Position numbers and translations under genes: made by a program | The notes under the pieces: model-generated | Databases searched by the model: none | The model's input: only the letters and a program-made list of their open reading frames with translations | What the model was told of the DNA's origin: nothing | NCBI GenBank assembly: GCA_026394605.1 | Contig: JAPKXY010000045.1 | Location: 1 to 49,025 of the forward strand | Direction of reading: 5' to 3' | From: Methanoregula sp. | GTDB lineage: Archaea; Halobacteriota; Methanomicrobia; Methanomicrobiales; Methanospirillaceae | Length of the DNA: 49,025 nt | Shown here: positions 1-7,206 of the stretch, piece by piece | Numbering within the stretch: position 1 is the stretch's first letter | Layout: each line of letters begins with the position of its first letter

Positions 1-1
1 C

Positions 2-1147
2 TCCCCCATCGATCCTGCCTCGCACCTCATTCTCGATGACAAGCGGTTCCGCGAACATCTCCCCACTATCAGGGCCCTTTCGGATGCCCGGGTCGTGATC
101 ATCACCCACCAGAGCCGGCCCGGAAAGAAGGATTTCACCACCCTGCAGGCGCATTCTGAGAAGCTGGAGCAGCTCCTTGGCGTGCCGGTAAAATATGTTG
201 ACAGTATCTTCGGGCGGCATGCACATGACGCAGTTGCCAGCATGAAAACCGGCGATGTGGTCATGCTTGAAAATGTCCGGTTCAATGCTGAGGAGAACCT
301 TACGCTCAAGCCCGAGGATGCGAAAAAGACCCATATCGTGAAAAAGCTTGCCGCGATGGCGGATCTCTTTGTGAATGATGCATTCGGCACCGCCCACCGC
401 TCCCAGCCCACTGTAGTCGGACTCCCCCTCCTCTTGCGATCTGCTGCGGGGTTACTTTTGGAAAAGGAAGTGACAACCCTCTCAAAAGTCTTTTCCGGCG
501 CCCCGCGCCCGGTCTGCATGGTGCTTGGCGGGACAAAGGTTGACGATTCGATTGATGTAATCCAGCACGTGCTCGCAAACGGTATTGCCGATAATGTGAT
601 GGTGATCGGTGTCGTGGCCAATGTCTTTTTGATCGCTGACGGATACAATATCGGAAAACCCTCCACCCAGCTCATTGCCCAGCTGAAATACGAACCCGAG
701 ATCGAAAAGGCAAAGGCAATTCTCGCACAGTACCGCGACCGTGTAATCATGCCCGAATTTGTGGCGGTGCGGCAGAAGAACAAACGGGTGGAATACCCTG
801 TGCAGAAGATCCCGGAGGACGCACCGGTCCTTGACATCGGCATGGACGCGATCGCAGCAATGATACAGGTAATGAAAAAAGCCGGCACTGTTGTCTTCAA
901 TGGTCCGGCTGGTGTTTTTGAGGATGCGGACTTTGCGACCGGGACCTACGAGCTCCTGCGGGCTGCCTCGCAGGTGGAGTTCTCGGTCGTGGGTGGCGGG
1001 CACACAGCTGCGGTGATTGAGAAGCTTGGTATCGGGAACAACTTTACCCATATCTCCACGGGTGGCGGCGCATGCATCGAATTCCTGACCGGCGTCAAGC
1101 TGCCTGCGATCGATGCGCTCGAGCAGTCAAAGAAGATCTTTGGGTAG
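2..1147 (+). CDS. pgk: phosphoglycerate kinase, 5' end cut by window edge
   Basis: Catalyses reversible phosphate transfer between 1,3-bisphosphoglycerate and ADP in cytoplasmic glycolysis/gluconeogenesis. The frame is open from base 2, where it reads SPIDPASHLILDDKRFREHL, the substrate-binding N-terminal region of archaeal PGK. I therefore treat the first ATG (95) as internal; roughly 20-25 residues lie outside the window. Seen motifs: THQSRPGKKDF, the LLEN-type loop MLENVRFNAEEN, VLGGTKVDDS, the NGPAGVFE nucleotide loop and VVGGGHT near the C-terminus. The C-terminus is complete, ending in a TAG stop followed at once by a T-run. The next gene, rlmH, is on the same strand but about 90 bp away and probably has its own promoter. 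Confidence 0.96.
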   Translation, partial: SPIDPASHLILDDKRFREHLPTIRALSDARVVIITHQSRPGKKDFTTLQAHSEKLEQLLGVPVKYVDSIFGRHAHDAVASMKTGDVVMLENVRFNAEENLTLKPEDAKKTHIVKKLAAMADLFVNDAFGTAHRSQPTVVGLPLLLRSAAGLLLEKEVTTLSKVFSGAPRPVCMVLGGTKVDDSIDVIQHVLANGIADNVMVIGVVANVFLIADGYNIGKPSTQLIAQLKYEPEIEKAKAILAQYRDRVIMPEFVAVRQKNKRVEYPVQKIPEDAPVLDIGMDAIAAMIQVMKKAGTVVFNGPAGVFEDADFATGTYELLRAASQVEFSVVGGGHTAAVIEKLGIGNNFTHISTGGGACIEFLTGVKLPAIDALEQSKKIFG

Positions 1148-1160
1148 ATCCTCCGTCATC

Positions 1161-1167
1161 TTTTTTT
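1161..1167 (+). terminator. oligo-T terminator after pgk
   Basis: A run of seven T residues starts 13 bp after the pgk stop codon. Archaeal RNA polymerase ends transcription at such U-rich tracts without needing a hairpin, and none is evident here. Assignment is by position only. Confidence 0.5.
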
Positions 1168-1237
1168 AAAACTTCTTGTTCCCTGACATGCTGAAAACTT
1201 CTATCAGGTTTCCTGAACCACACCTAAGTACTCCCGT

Positions 1238-1717
1238 ATGCAGATCAACATCATTGCGGTTGGCAGGGTGAAGGAATCCTTTCTCGCCGATGGCATCGCC
1301 GAGTACACAAAACGCCTGCGCCCGTATGTGAACCTGCGGATAGCGGAGGTTGACGATGACCGGCGGCCGGTCAACCTCTCCCCGGCACAGCAGGACCAGA
1401 TCCTCGCCCGCGAGGGTGAAAAGATCCTCGCTGCAATTCCAAAAGGAAGCGTCACCGTCGCGCTTGCGGTTGACGGGAAACCGTATTCGAGCGAAGAGCT
1501 GGCGGCGTTTTTTAAGAAACGCGAGGTGAGCGGAGCTTCGCAGATCACGTTCATCATCGGCGGGGACCTCGGGCTCGCTATTTCCGTGCTGGAGCGCTGC
1601 GATTTCCGGCTCTCCCTTTCAGCTATGACCTTCACGCACCAGATGGTGCGGCTGATCCTGCTCGAACAGATCTATCGTGCGTTCCGGATCATGCGGGGCG
1701 AACCGTACCACAAGTGA
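1238..1717 (+). CDS. rlmH: RlmH-type 23S rRNA pseudouridine methyltransferase (SPOUT)
   Basis: The protein is 159 residues, the normal RlmH length. It carries the family hallmarks: N-terminal INIIAVGRVKE, the SPOUT knot segment ITFIIGGDLGLA, the stretch LSLSAMTFTHQMVRLILLEQ, and the terminal GEPYHK. RlmH uses S-adenosylmethionine to methylate N3 of the pseudouridine in helix 69 of large-subunit rRNA, acting on assembled ribosomes. The family is mainly bacterial but known in methanogens, so the archaeal rRNA target is an inference. The ATG follows the pgk terminator by about 70 bp. It is convergent with the macro-domain gene, with only 3 bp between their stops. Confidence 0.93.
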   Translation: MQINIIAVGRVKESFLADGIAEYTKRLRPYVNLRIAEVDDDRRPVNLSPAQQDQILAREGEKILAAIPKGSVTVALAVDGKPYSSEELAAFFKKREVSGASQITFIIGGDLGLAISVLERCDFRLSLSAMTFTHQMVRLILLEQIYRAFRIMRGEPYHK

Positions 1718-1720
1718 GCG

Positions 1721-2563
1721 TTACCGGCCGGTCGCATGCCTGAGGATCCTTGCGATAACATCTTCAGCTATCTCAGTCTCGCCATGTATACTGTTGACCG
1801 CGACCCAGCTGTTGATCGCGGCAGTCGCAACGGATGCCTGCCCCCGGTCCTTTACGACACCGGCTATCGTTTCTGCAAGCGCGTCCCTGTTGACAAGCCT
1901 GATCCCATGGACTATCTCGATCATCCGCAGCTGCCCGGCAACCTGTTCGTAAATGTCGGGGGTAATATCGTATGATGTCCGGTCCCGGTCTTGTATTTTG
2001 CCTCCAGAGTTTTCCGGGGCATATGGAGGTTCATGCACAAGCTCCCTGATCGCATCGTGATACATGCGTAATGCCTGATCGCCATGGCAGACGAACACGA
2101 CCTTTGTGATTGCGGGTGAATGCGACAGGTGTTCGATGACGGTTTTTATCGCGATCAGCGTCGCCCGGGCGAGCGGGAACCCGTACGCGCCGGTGCTGAT
2201 GGCGGGAAACGCGACGGTTGTTACCCCATGGGACTCTGCAAGCGCAAGCGATTTCCGGTAGCATGACGCAAGCAGGTTGTCTTCGCCATGCCCTCCGCCT
2301 CTCCAGACCGGGCCGACCGTATGGATCACGAACCGGGCGGGCAGCCGGTACCCTTTCGTGATCTTTGCCTCACCTGTCTCACATCCCCCGAGCGCCCGGC
2401 ACTCTTCAAGCAGCTCCGGGCCGGCGGCACGGTGGATCGCCCCGTCAACACCGCCACCGCCAAGAAGCGACGGGTTTGCGGCGTTTACGATCGCATCAAC
2501 CTGCTGCTGCGTGATATCGCCAAGTATGACAGAGATCCTGCTGATAGGGGATACGCTCATCAA
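1721..2563 (-). CDS. macro-domain (MacroD-like) protein with C-terminal extension
   Basis: Residues about 5-175 form a macro domain of the MacroD/YmdB type. Seen motifs are [55 protein letters not shown] and the loop [12 protein letters not shown]. Such enzymes hydrolyse O-acetyl-ADP-ribose or mono-ADP-ribosyl groups; activity here is inferred from the conserved Asn, the GGGG loop and the GAYG loop. About 95 further residues (roughly 186-280) follow a linker and look mostly helical; I do not recognise this part, and single-domain MacroD proteins lack it. The start is MM, so either Met may be used. It is convergent with rlmH and upstream of a 280-bp region without a recognisable gene. Confidence 0.88.
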   Translation of the reverse strand: MMSVSPISRISVILGDITQQQVDAIVNAANPSLLGGGGVDGAIHRAAGPELLEECRALGGCETGEAKITKGYRLPARFVIHTVGPVWRGGGHGEDNLLASCYRKSLALAESHGVTTVAFPAISTGAYGFPLARATLIAIKTVIEHLSHSPAITKVVFVCHGDQALRMYHDAIRELVHEPPYAPENSGGKIQDRDRTSYDITPDIYEQVAGQLRMIEIVHGIRLVNRDALAETIAGVVKDRGQASVATAAINSWVAVNSIHGETEIAEDVIARILRHATGR

Positions 2564-2844
2564 AGGGAATTTTCACTTATATCGTTAAAACATTCCGGTC
2601 GATTGGATGATGGGAAAAGGTGGAACTCTTCAGCCCGCCCCATCCGACCAAAATGAGTGATCTGAGAGGGGAGGGATCTCTTTTAACATTCCAATGATCA
2701 AGGCAGAACAGGATGAGCATTCTTTTCACCGGCAAGATGTCTTTTTTTATGGTTCTCATACATCTGCGGTCGATGACGCACACGTTTTAGATTGCTATCT
2801 GCGGCGGTTTGTTGATAAAAAAAATTTAAAAAAAACCAAATCTT

Positions 2845-3258
2845 TTAATGACCGGCCTCTTTCGCGAAAACCACAGGAAAAGGAATTGCTATTAAATCCC
2901 CGATGATATATGTCGCAAATATTACTGCCATAATTGTAGCATACCCCGGGAACTGTCCTGAAACAAGAAGTGGTATTACGACCGCGATGAACCAGATCAG
3001 TTTATATGAGAGCTGGAGTACCAGCACTGGCGCAAATTTCAGAGGGGATCTCAGGCCAAGCACAGATAGTAATGCAAATGCACAAAACACGCTGCCAGCT
3101 ACTCCAAAGGTGATAGGGTCCTGAGCCGGGAAACCCATCATTTTTATCATCAGTCCCGGCATGAGAAGATATCCCAAGCCAAACCCCCCTGCGCCTATCA
3201 GGGTATAGGCGTACATAATTTTCAGCCATAACAAGCGAACCTTCATTTCTTCAGGCAT
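2845..3258 (-). CDS. small four-helix membrane protein of unknown function
   Basis: The protein is 137 residues with about four hydrophobic helices: near 14-34, 47-66, 76-97 and 103-125. A short charged N-terminus (MPEEMKVRLL) and a charged tail (VVFAKEAGH) flank them. There is no catalytic motif that I recognise. The layout resembles generic small integral membrane proteins of methanogens. A purine-rich stretch (aggaggagag on the minus strand) just upstream of the ATG is a good ribosome binding site and supports this start. It stands alone between the macro-domain gene and the variable patch. Confidence 0.72.
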   Translation of the reverse strand: MPEEMKVRLLWLKIMYAYTLIGAGGFGLGYLLMPGLMIKMMGFPAQDPITFGVAGSVFCAFALLSVLGLRSPLKFAPVLVLQLSYKLIWFIAVVIPLLVSGQFPGYATIMAVIFATYIIGDLIAIPFPVVFAKEAGH

Positions 3259-3328
3259 TTTTCTCTCTCCTCCTCTTTTTCATGTACCACCACTAATCCG
3301 AAACCATACTCTCATCAGATGATGAAAT

Positions 3329-3538
3329 TCAATTAATATGCGTAACAACGAATCCGAGTACCCTGCCTTCTCCATGAGCAGGGATTCTGAAACCGGTTGC
3401 AATTTTTACGATGCAGGAGTTCCAAGTCCCTTGTGATGGAATGGAGATGTCATTTTTCTTTGAGAAACTGGTTGGGATCAATGATGCATATCCGCTTTTA
3501 ATATAATAAAGATATCCGGATTCTGATACATTATCGGT
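3329..3538 (-). pseudogene. ghost reading frame, C-terminal fragment of an unknown protein
   Basis: Minus-strand frame open for about 69 codons between two stops, with no usable start codon. The translation looks protein-like rather than random: it reads SGYLYYIKSGYASLIPTSF, then WNSCIVKIATGFRIPAHGEG and ends GRVLGFVVTHIN. The alternating hydrophobic/polar pattern suggests beta structure, as in secreted methanogen proteins. I cannot name a family. It is best explained as the 3' remnant of a larger gene. The rest of 3259-3640 shows no other gene. Confidence 0.3.
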
Positions 3539-3649
3539 TTATGTTTTCATGTAATCATCGGTAATCGCCGTCATGGGGGACCCTGCCTTCGTACGTCTCT
3601 TTGTGTATCCCATTAATTATCCGTCCCTGTACGGGTACAGGGTAGCAAT

Positions 3650-4110
3650 GGAAGGGGGGGGTCACAACCTGATCATGACCGACCCCCCACCCTCAGTACG
3701 CATTTACCCCCCTCGTTTTCTTCCGGTTACTGCAATTTTTCAGTAGCTCTCCGACGACAACAGGGTGGCACCCCCCACTTGCGGACAAGGGGTATACCCC
3801 CCACCCGATCCGATCAAGACCCCATCCGCGATCGCGTGAGGGGTCTTGAGTACGATGACCTGCCCCCCACCCCTGAGCACATGAGGGGGTACCCCCACCT
3901 TGTGTCCGGTAACATCCCTCCGACGGAGAGCCCATCCCGGCAACCTCCGTTTCGCGTGCAAAACGAGGGGGTACCCCCACTTATGTGTCATGAGGTGCCC
4001 CCCCACCCAATCAATGCGAGGTACCCCCTCAGACCCCTCCAGGGGGTCGGCCTTGCTCAGACCAGCTCCCCCCACTCATGTACGAAGGTGGGGGGTAGGG
4101 GAGTGACCTC
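3650..4110. repeat. C-rich imperfect repeat array with palindromic cores
   Basis: Eight + strand copies of CCCCC(C)AC start near 3683, 3771, 3797, 3863, 3892, 3974, 3998 and 4068, and an inverted copy lies at 4088-4095. Most pair up into an imperfect unit of about 35 bp that recurs near 3771, 3863, 3973 and 4068. Three units have palindromic cores: GGGGTATACCCC (3789-3800) and GGGGGTACCCCC twice (3885-3896 and 3967-3978). The two GTAC cores share 17 of 18 bases (3883-3900 against 3965-3982). Several frames are open here only because of the repeated C-tracts, and I call no gene. The minus strand would carry many G-tracts. Confidence 0.7.
3814..3849. repeat. perfect 10-bp inverted repeat inside the C-rich array
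   Basis: TCAAGACCCC (3814-3823) is exactly complementary to GGGGTCTTGA (3840-3849). The 16-base loop itself contains the palindrome CGCGATCGCG (3828-3837). It could form a stable hairpin or cruciform. No T-run follows, so a terminator role is not supported. Confidence 0.7.
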
Positions 4111-4139
4111 CGTGTCTTTATTGAATACGGGGGATATTA

Positions 4140-4871
4140 TCAAATTATTTTTTTTCCTTTCAATTCTGTCAATTTCCTTTTTATAGCATATCTGGTGAAT
4201 ATGGGGTATCTGGGAAAAATTGTCACATCACTCTCAAGTGCATGGGTAATATCAGCTAAACTAGTTCCCCAAGGTGAATTACAATGATATTGTCCAACGA
4301 ATTTTTTATTCAGAGGAGTTGTGATCTCCTTATAACACAGAAAATTATCTTGAAGAGCTAATTTGTTTCTCTGACCATGTCCAAATACCCATAAAAATTG
4401 GGCATGCGGATCACAGATTAAGTCGATCGCTTCTTCTTTTATAGTAATTTCTGTCACTTTAAAGGGAATTGGTGGTTTATTTGAAATAAAATAATTGATT
4501 AAAACATCCACACCGTCATAATAATCAGAGATTGGAAAATTACCCTCACCGTCAAGGTCAGTTTTATGAGCAATAATAATGCTATGGTGTTCATTATCAG
4601 GGCAATTTGAAAAATGCTTTAAAATGAGCGATTTTGTATTCCTACCCCATTTTTCCTGTATAATGATATTGATTATTTCGATTCCGCTTAATAAAATCCC
4701 GTATGAAATCGTATAGAGTAAAAACATCGAGCTAGGAAGATTTGAATCCGAAAAAATTACCAGAAATGGAAATGCAAGTATCAAAATTACTAATCCGTAT
4801 ACCCCTATTTGGTAAACAAAGCTAATTTTTCTGTGTAACCAAGAACACTCATCTATAATCTTCAAATGCAT
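4140..4871 (-). CDS. AT-rich membrane-anchored protein, possible caspase/CHAT-like domain
   Basis: A 243-residue protein with two predicted membrane helices (about 19-40 and 48-72) and a soluble C-terminal part. That part shows a strand ending HSIIIAHKTDLDGEG (96-110), then FLWVFGHGQ (159-167) and VGQYHCNSPWGTSLAD (192-207). A strand followed by GHG, then a second strand ending in a Cys before a Ser/Pro-Gly turn, is the order of the His/Cys dyad in caspase-like (clan CD) peptidases. H165 and C197 would be the dyad. This is a pattern reading only, and the His-Cys spacing of 32 is short for the family. The gene is much more AT-rich than its neighbours, which suggests transfer. It lies directly beside the C-rich array. 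Confidence 0.65.
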   Translation of the reverse strand: MHLKIIDECSWLHRKISFVYQIGVYGLVILILAFPFLVIFSDSNLPSSMFLLYTISYGILLSGIEIINIIIQEKWGRNTKSLILKHFSNCPDNEHHSIIIAHKTDLDGEGNFPISDYYDGVDVLINYFISNKPPIPFKVTEITIKEEAIDLICDPHAQFLWVFGHGQRNKLALQDNFLCYKEITTPLNKKFVGQYHCNSPWGTSLADITHALESDVTIFPRYPIFTRYAIKRKLTELKGKKII

Positions 4872-4915
4872 GATATTACCATGTTGATAATCTCTATAAG
4901 AGTTAAAATTTAGTT

Positions 4916-5029
4916 CTATAGTATTCTCGAGTACTGATCAGATAAGATCTCGTGGTCAGCGGCCATTACGAGCCGGTCATTCCAGATATCGCCAATCGGG
5001 AGCATGTCGTTGTCAACCGAATCGTTCAT
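4916..5029 (-). CDS. 37-residue small frame coupled to methyltransferase remnant
   Basis: The start ATG overlaps the upstream TGA stop as ATGA (5026-5029), the classic layout of translational coupling. The product begins MNDSVDNDMLPIGDIWNDRL and ends SDQYSRIL. It is too short to assign and may itself be the head of a lost gene or simply the spacer after a truncated one. A purine-rich GGAAGGAA run just upstream (about 5031-5037) could serve as ribosome binding site. Confidence 0.3.
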   Translation of the reverse strand: MNDSVDNDMLPIGDIWNDRLVMAADHEILSDQYSRIL

Positions 5030-5256
5030 TTCCTTCCTCCCACCGCAAACATCATCCCTGCAAACGTAAACCGCCCCTCCGCATCCGCAGCCTTCAGCTC
5101 CTGCTGCCACTTCTCCGCCTCGTCCCGTGCCAGCACGCCCTGCTCCTGTGCCGCCGCAAGGAACTGCTTCATGTTCATCATCCGCGATACGAGGTCAAAG
5201 TCATGCAGGACGAGCGGTTCGGGATGGATGGTAATGTCTGGCAATCCACAGCACAA
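5026..5256 (-). pseudogene. C-terminal remnant of a class I SAM methyltransferase
   Basis: The frame gives at most 76 residues. It reads like the tail of a class I methyltransferase: PEPLVLHDFDLVSRMMNMKQ, then GRFTFAGMMFAVGGRK, matching the usual last strand pair and terminal VGxK of these enzymes. The SAM-binding motif I (GxGxG) and everything before it are missing. A stop in the same frame lies at 5266-5268, inside the end of the antitoxin frame. I infer that an older methyltransferase gene was cut by the rearrangement that placed the antitoxin gene next to it. Confidence 0.5.
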
Positions 5257-5265
5257 GGAAGAATT

Positions 5266-5457
5266 TTAGATTCCCAGTTCCTTTGCCACTTCTTCAAAGT
5301 CCCGGGATTTAACGTCTTTCTGTTTGCCTTTCCTGATCTGGGTCATGAGGTTTTTGTCTGAAAGAACCTCGATCGTCTTGTTCATGGAGTCATATTCATC
5401 TTTTGAGATTGTGATCCACTCGGGTTCATGCCTGCCATGAACCTGAACTTTATTCAT
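5266..5457 (-). CDS. orphan RelB/Phd-like antitoxin
   Basis: A 63-residue protein from the ATG at 5457; an in-frame ATG at 5493 would add 12 unlikely residues. It reads WITISKDEYDSMNKTIEVLS then DKNLMTQIRKGKQKDVKS. This is the pattern of the short RelB/Phd-type antitoxins of archaea: an 'x-S-K-x-E-Y-x-S-x-x-x-T-I-E-V-L-S' helix followed by a basic tail. The partner would be a RelE/ParE toxin directly downstream. Here the downstream sequence is a methyltransferase remnant, so the antitoxin has no visible toxin. Lys synthetase lies upstream, 67 bp away, on the same strand. Confidence 0.6.
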   Translation of the reverse strand: MNKVQVHGRHEPEWITISKDEYDSMNKTIEVLSDKNLMTQIRKGKQKDVKSRDFEEVAKELGI

Positions 5458-5524
5458 GATTACCCATCGATGTTGTTTCAATATAATAAACAATGATGGT
5501 ATACCAAATTTAAAAAAAAAAGAT

Positions 5525-7081
5525 TTATTTCCTTTCCTGCTTTTCCGGCGGCACTGGATTCTCCAGAGCCCCCTCCCCGCCTTGCACGTTCTTCATCTGC
5601 GGGAAGAGGATGACTTCCTTGATCGAGCTGTTGTTGGTCAAAAGCATGACAAGCCGGTCGATCCCGATGCCGACGCCGCCGGTCGGAGGCATGCCGTAGC
5701 CGAGCGCGTTGATGAAGTCATAGTCGATCATCTGAGCTTCGAGGTCCCCGTGCCTGCGGCGCTCCTCCTGCTGCTCGAACCGCGCCTTCTGGTCGAGCGG
5801 GTCGTTTAATTCTGAGAAGCCGTTGGCGATCTCCATGCCGGAGATGAAGAGCTCGAATCGCTCGGTAAAGCCCTCCTTTGTGCGGTGCTTCTTTGCAAGC
5901 GGCGAGTTCTCGATGGGAAAATCGTAGATGAACGTGGGCTGGATGAGCTTGTCTTCCACAAGCCCCTCGAAGAAGAGGACGAGAAACTCCCGCTGGCTCT
6001 GCGGCTTCTCGTACTCCTCCAGCCCTTTCTGCTGCGCCAAGGTGCGAAGCTTGTCAACGGAATGTGCAAAGATGTCGATGCCCGCGTACTCTTTGACTGC
6101 ATCTTCCATCGAAAGACTCTTCCACGGCCGTTTGAAGCTGATGGCCGTGTCCTGGTAGGTGATCTTGTCCGATCCCCGGATTGCCTGCACGAGTGCCGCG
6201 ACAAAGTCCTCGGTCAGCGCCATCATGTCATTAAAATCACGGTACGCCCAGTAGACCTCCACCATTGAGAACTCGGGGTTGTGGCTGGTGTCGATGTCCT
6301 CGTTGCGGAAGTTCCGCGCTACCTCAAAAACTTTCTCGTATCCCCCAACAATCAGCCGTTTTAAGTAGAGTTCGGGTGCGATCCGCAGGAAGAGATTCTG
6401 GTCAAGGAAATTGTGGTATGAGGTGAACGGGCGGGCGTTTGCACCGCCATACACCGGCTGGAGGATGGGCGTCTCGAACTCTAAGAACCCCCGTTCATCA
6501 AGATAGCGGCGGATCAGGGCGATCACCTTGCTCCTCACCCGGAAGGTCTGCCGGCTTTCCTCATTTACGATAAGGTCCAGATATCGCTGGCGGTACCGCT
6601 TCTCGATATCTTTTAACCCGTGGAACTTTTCGGGCAGCGGGCAGACTGCCTTGCACAGGATGGTGAAACCGTCCACCCAGATCGTGATCTCGCCCAGTTT
6701 GGTCCGGAAGACATGCCCCTCCACCCCCACAAAATCGCCCCGCTCGATGTACTCGTTGAAGAGGTCGAACTGCCCTTCGGGAAGCTCGTTCTTTTTGATG
6801 TAGAGCTGGATCCTCCCGCTCTCGTCCCCGAGGTCGGCAAAGAGCGTCTTGCCGTGGTTGCGGATGATGTAGAGCCGTCCGGCGGTCGCCACCCGTTCCG
6901 TACTCTTGTCATGGGTCGCACCGGCAAACGTTTCCCTGATCTCGGCGATGGTCTGCCTGCGGTCAAAGCAGTGGGGGTAGGCGGCGATGCCTTTTTCCCT
7001 GAGAGCATTGGCTTTTTTTAGCCGGGTGTCATCGAATGCAAGAGGGGTCGTAGGTTCGGGCATGGGGATGTTCCTTTTCAT
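5525..7081 (-). CDS. lysS: lysyl-tRNA synthetase, class II
   Basis: Charges tRNA-Lys with lysine in the cytoplasm. The 518-residue protein has the N-terminal OB-fold anticodon domain (about 60-160, with GRLYIIRNHGKTLFADL). It also has the class II core: motif 1 near FLEFETPILQ, motif 2 RNFRNEDIDTSHNPEFS and motif 3 GIGIDRLVMLLTN. This is the bacterial/eukaryotic form; many archaea use the unrelated class I enzyme. Two starts are possible, M1 or M7 (MPEPTTPLAF). The protein ends in a charged Pro/Lys tail (PVPPEKQERK). The intergenic region upstream (7082-7206) shows no gene. Confidence 0.97.
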   Translation of the reverse strand: MKRNIPMPEPTTPLAFDDTRLKKANALREKGIAAYPHCFDRRQTIAEIRETFAGATHDKSTERVATAGRLYIIRNHGKTLFADLGDESGRIQLYIKKNELPEGQFDLFNEYIERGDFVGVEGHVFRTKLGEITIWVDGFTILCKAVCPLPEKFHGLKDIEKRYRQRYLDLIVNEESRQTFRVRSKVIALIRRYLDERGFLEFETPILQPVYGGANARPFTSYHNFLDQNLFLRIAPELYLKRLIVGGYEKVFEVARNFRNEDIDTSHNPEFSMVEVYWAYRDFNDMMALTEDFVAALVQAIRGSDKITYQDTAISFKRPWKSLSMEDAVKEYAGIDIFAHSVDKLRTLAQQKGLEEYEKPQSQREFLVLFFEGLVEDKLIQPTFIYDFPIENSPLAKKHRTKEGFTERFELFISGMEIANGFSELNDPLDQKARFEQQEERRRHGDLEAQMIDYDFINALGYGMPPTGGVGIGIDRLVMLLTNNSSIKEVILFPQMKNVQGGEGALENPVPPEKQERK

Positions 7082-7206
7082 CGGGGTCGCAGGGAATGTG
7101 TCCTGCGGGTTTCGTCTCGGTATTCTTCGATTTCAACGGTAATAATACCATCAGCACTGCTCTGCTTCATGATCCGGGGTAGTATTGATCGCGGAAACAA
7201 GGATGA

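Noticed and set aside
482-1051. Long minus-strand open frame of 189 codons opposite pgk
   Set aside because: It is antisense to a clear gene and reads as unnatural composition; it follows from the codon bias of pgk.
3650-4110. Replication origin or CRISPR array in the C-rich region
   Set aside because: No orc1/cdc6 gene or origin-box dyad was seen. The repeats are imperfect, palindromic and irregularly spaced, and there are no unique spacers of constant size.
3779-4186. Open frame of 135 codons in the C-rich repeat region, plus two minus-strand frames
   Set aside because: Several frames on both strands are open at once because the C-tracts avoid stop codons. The translations are Pro/Gly-rich without a natural protein pattern, and no start or ribosome binding site is convincing.
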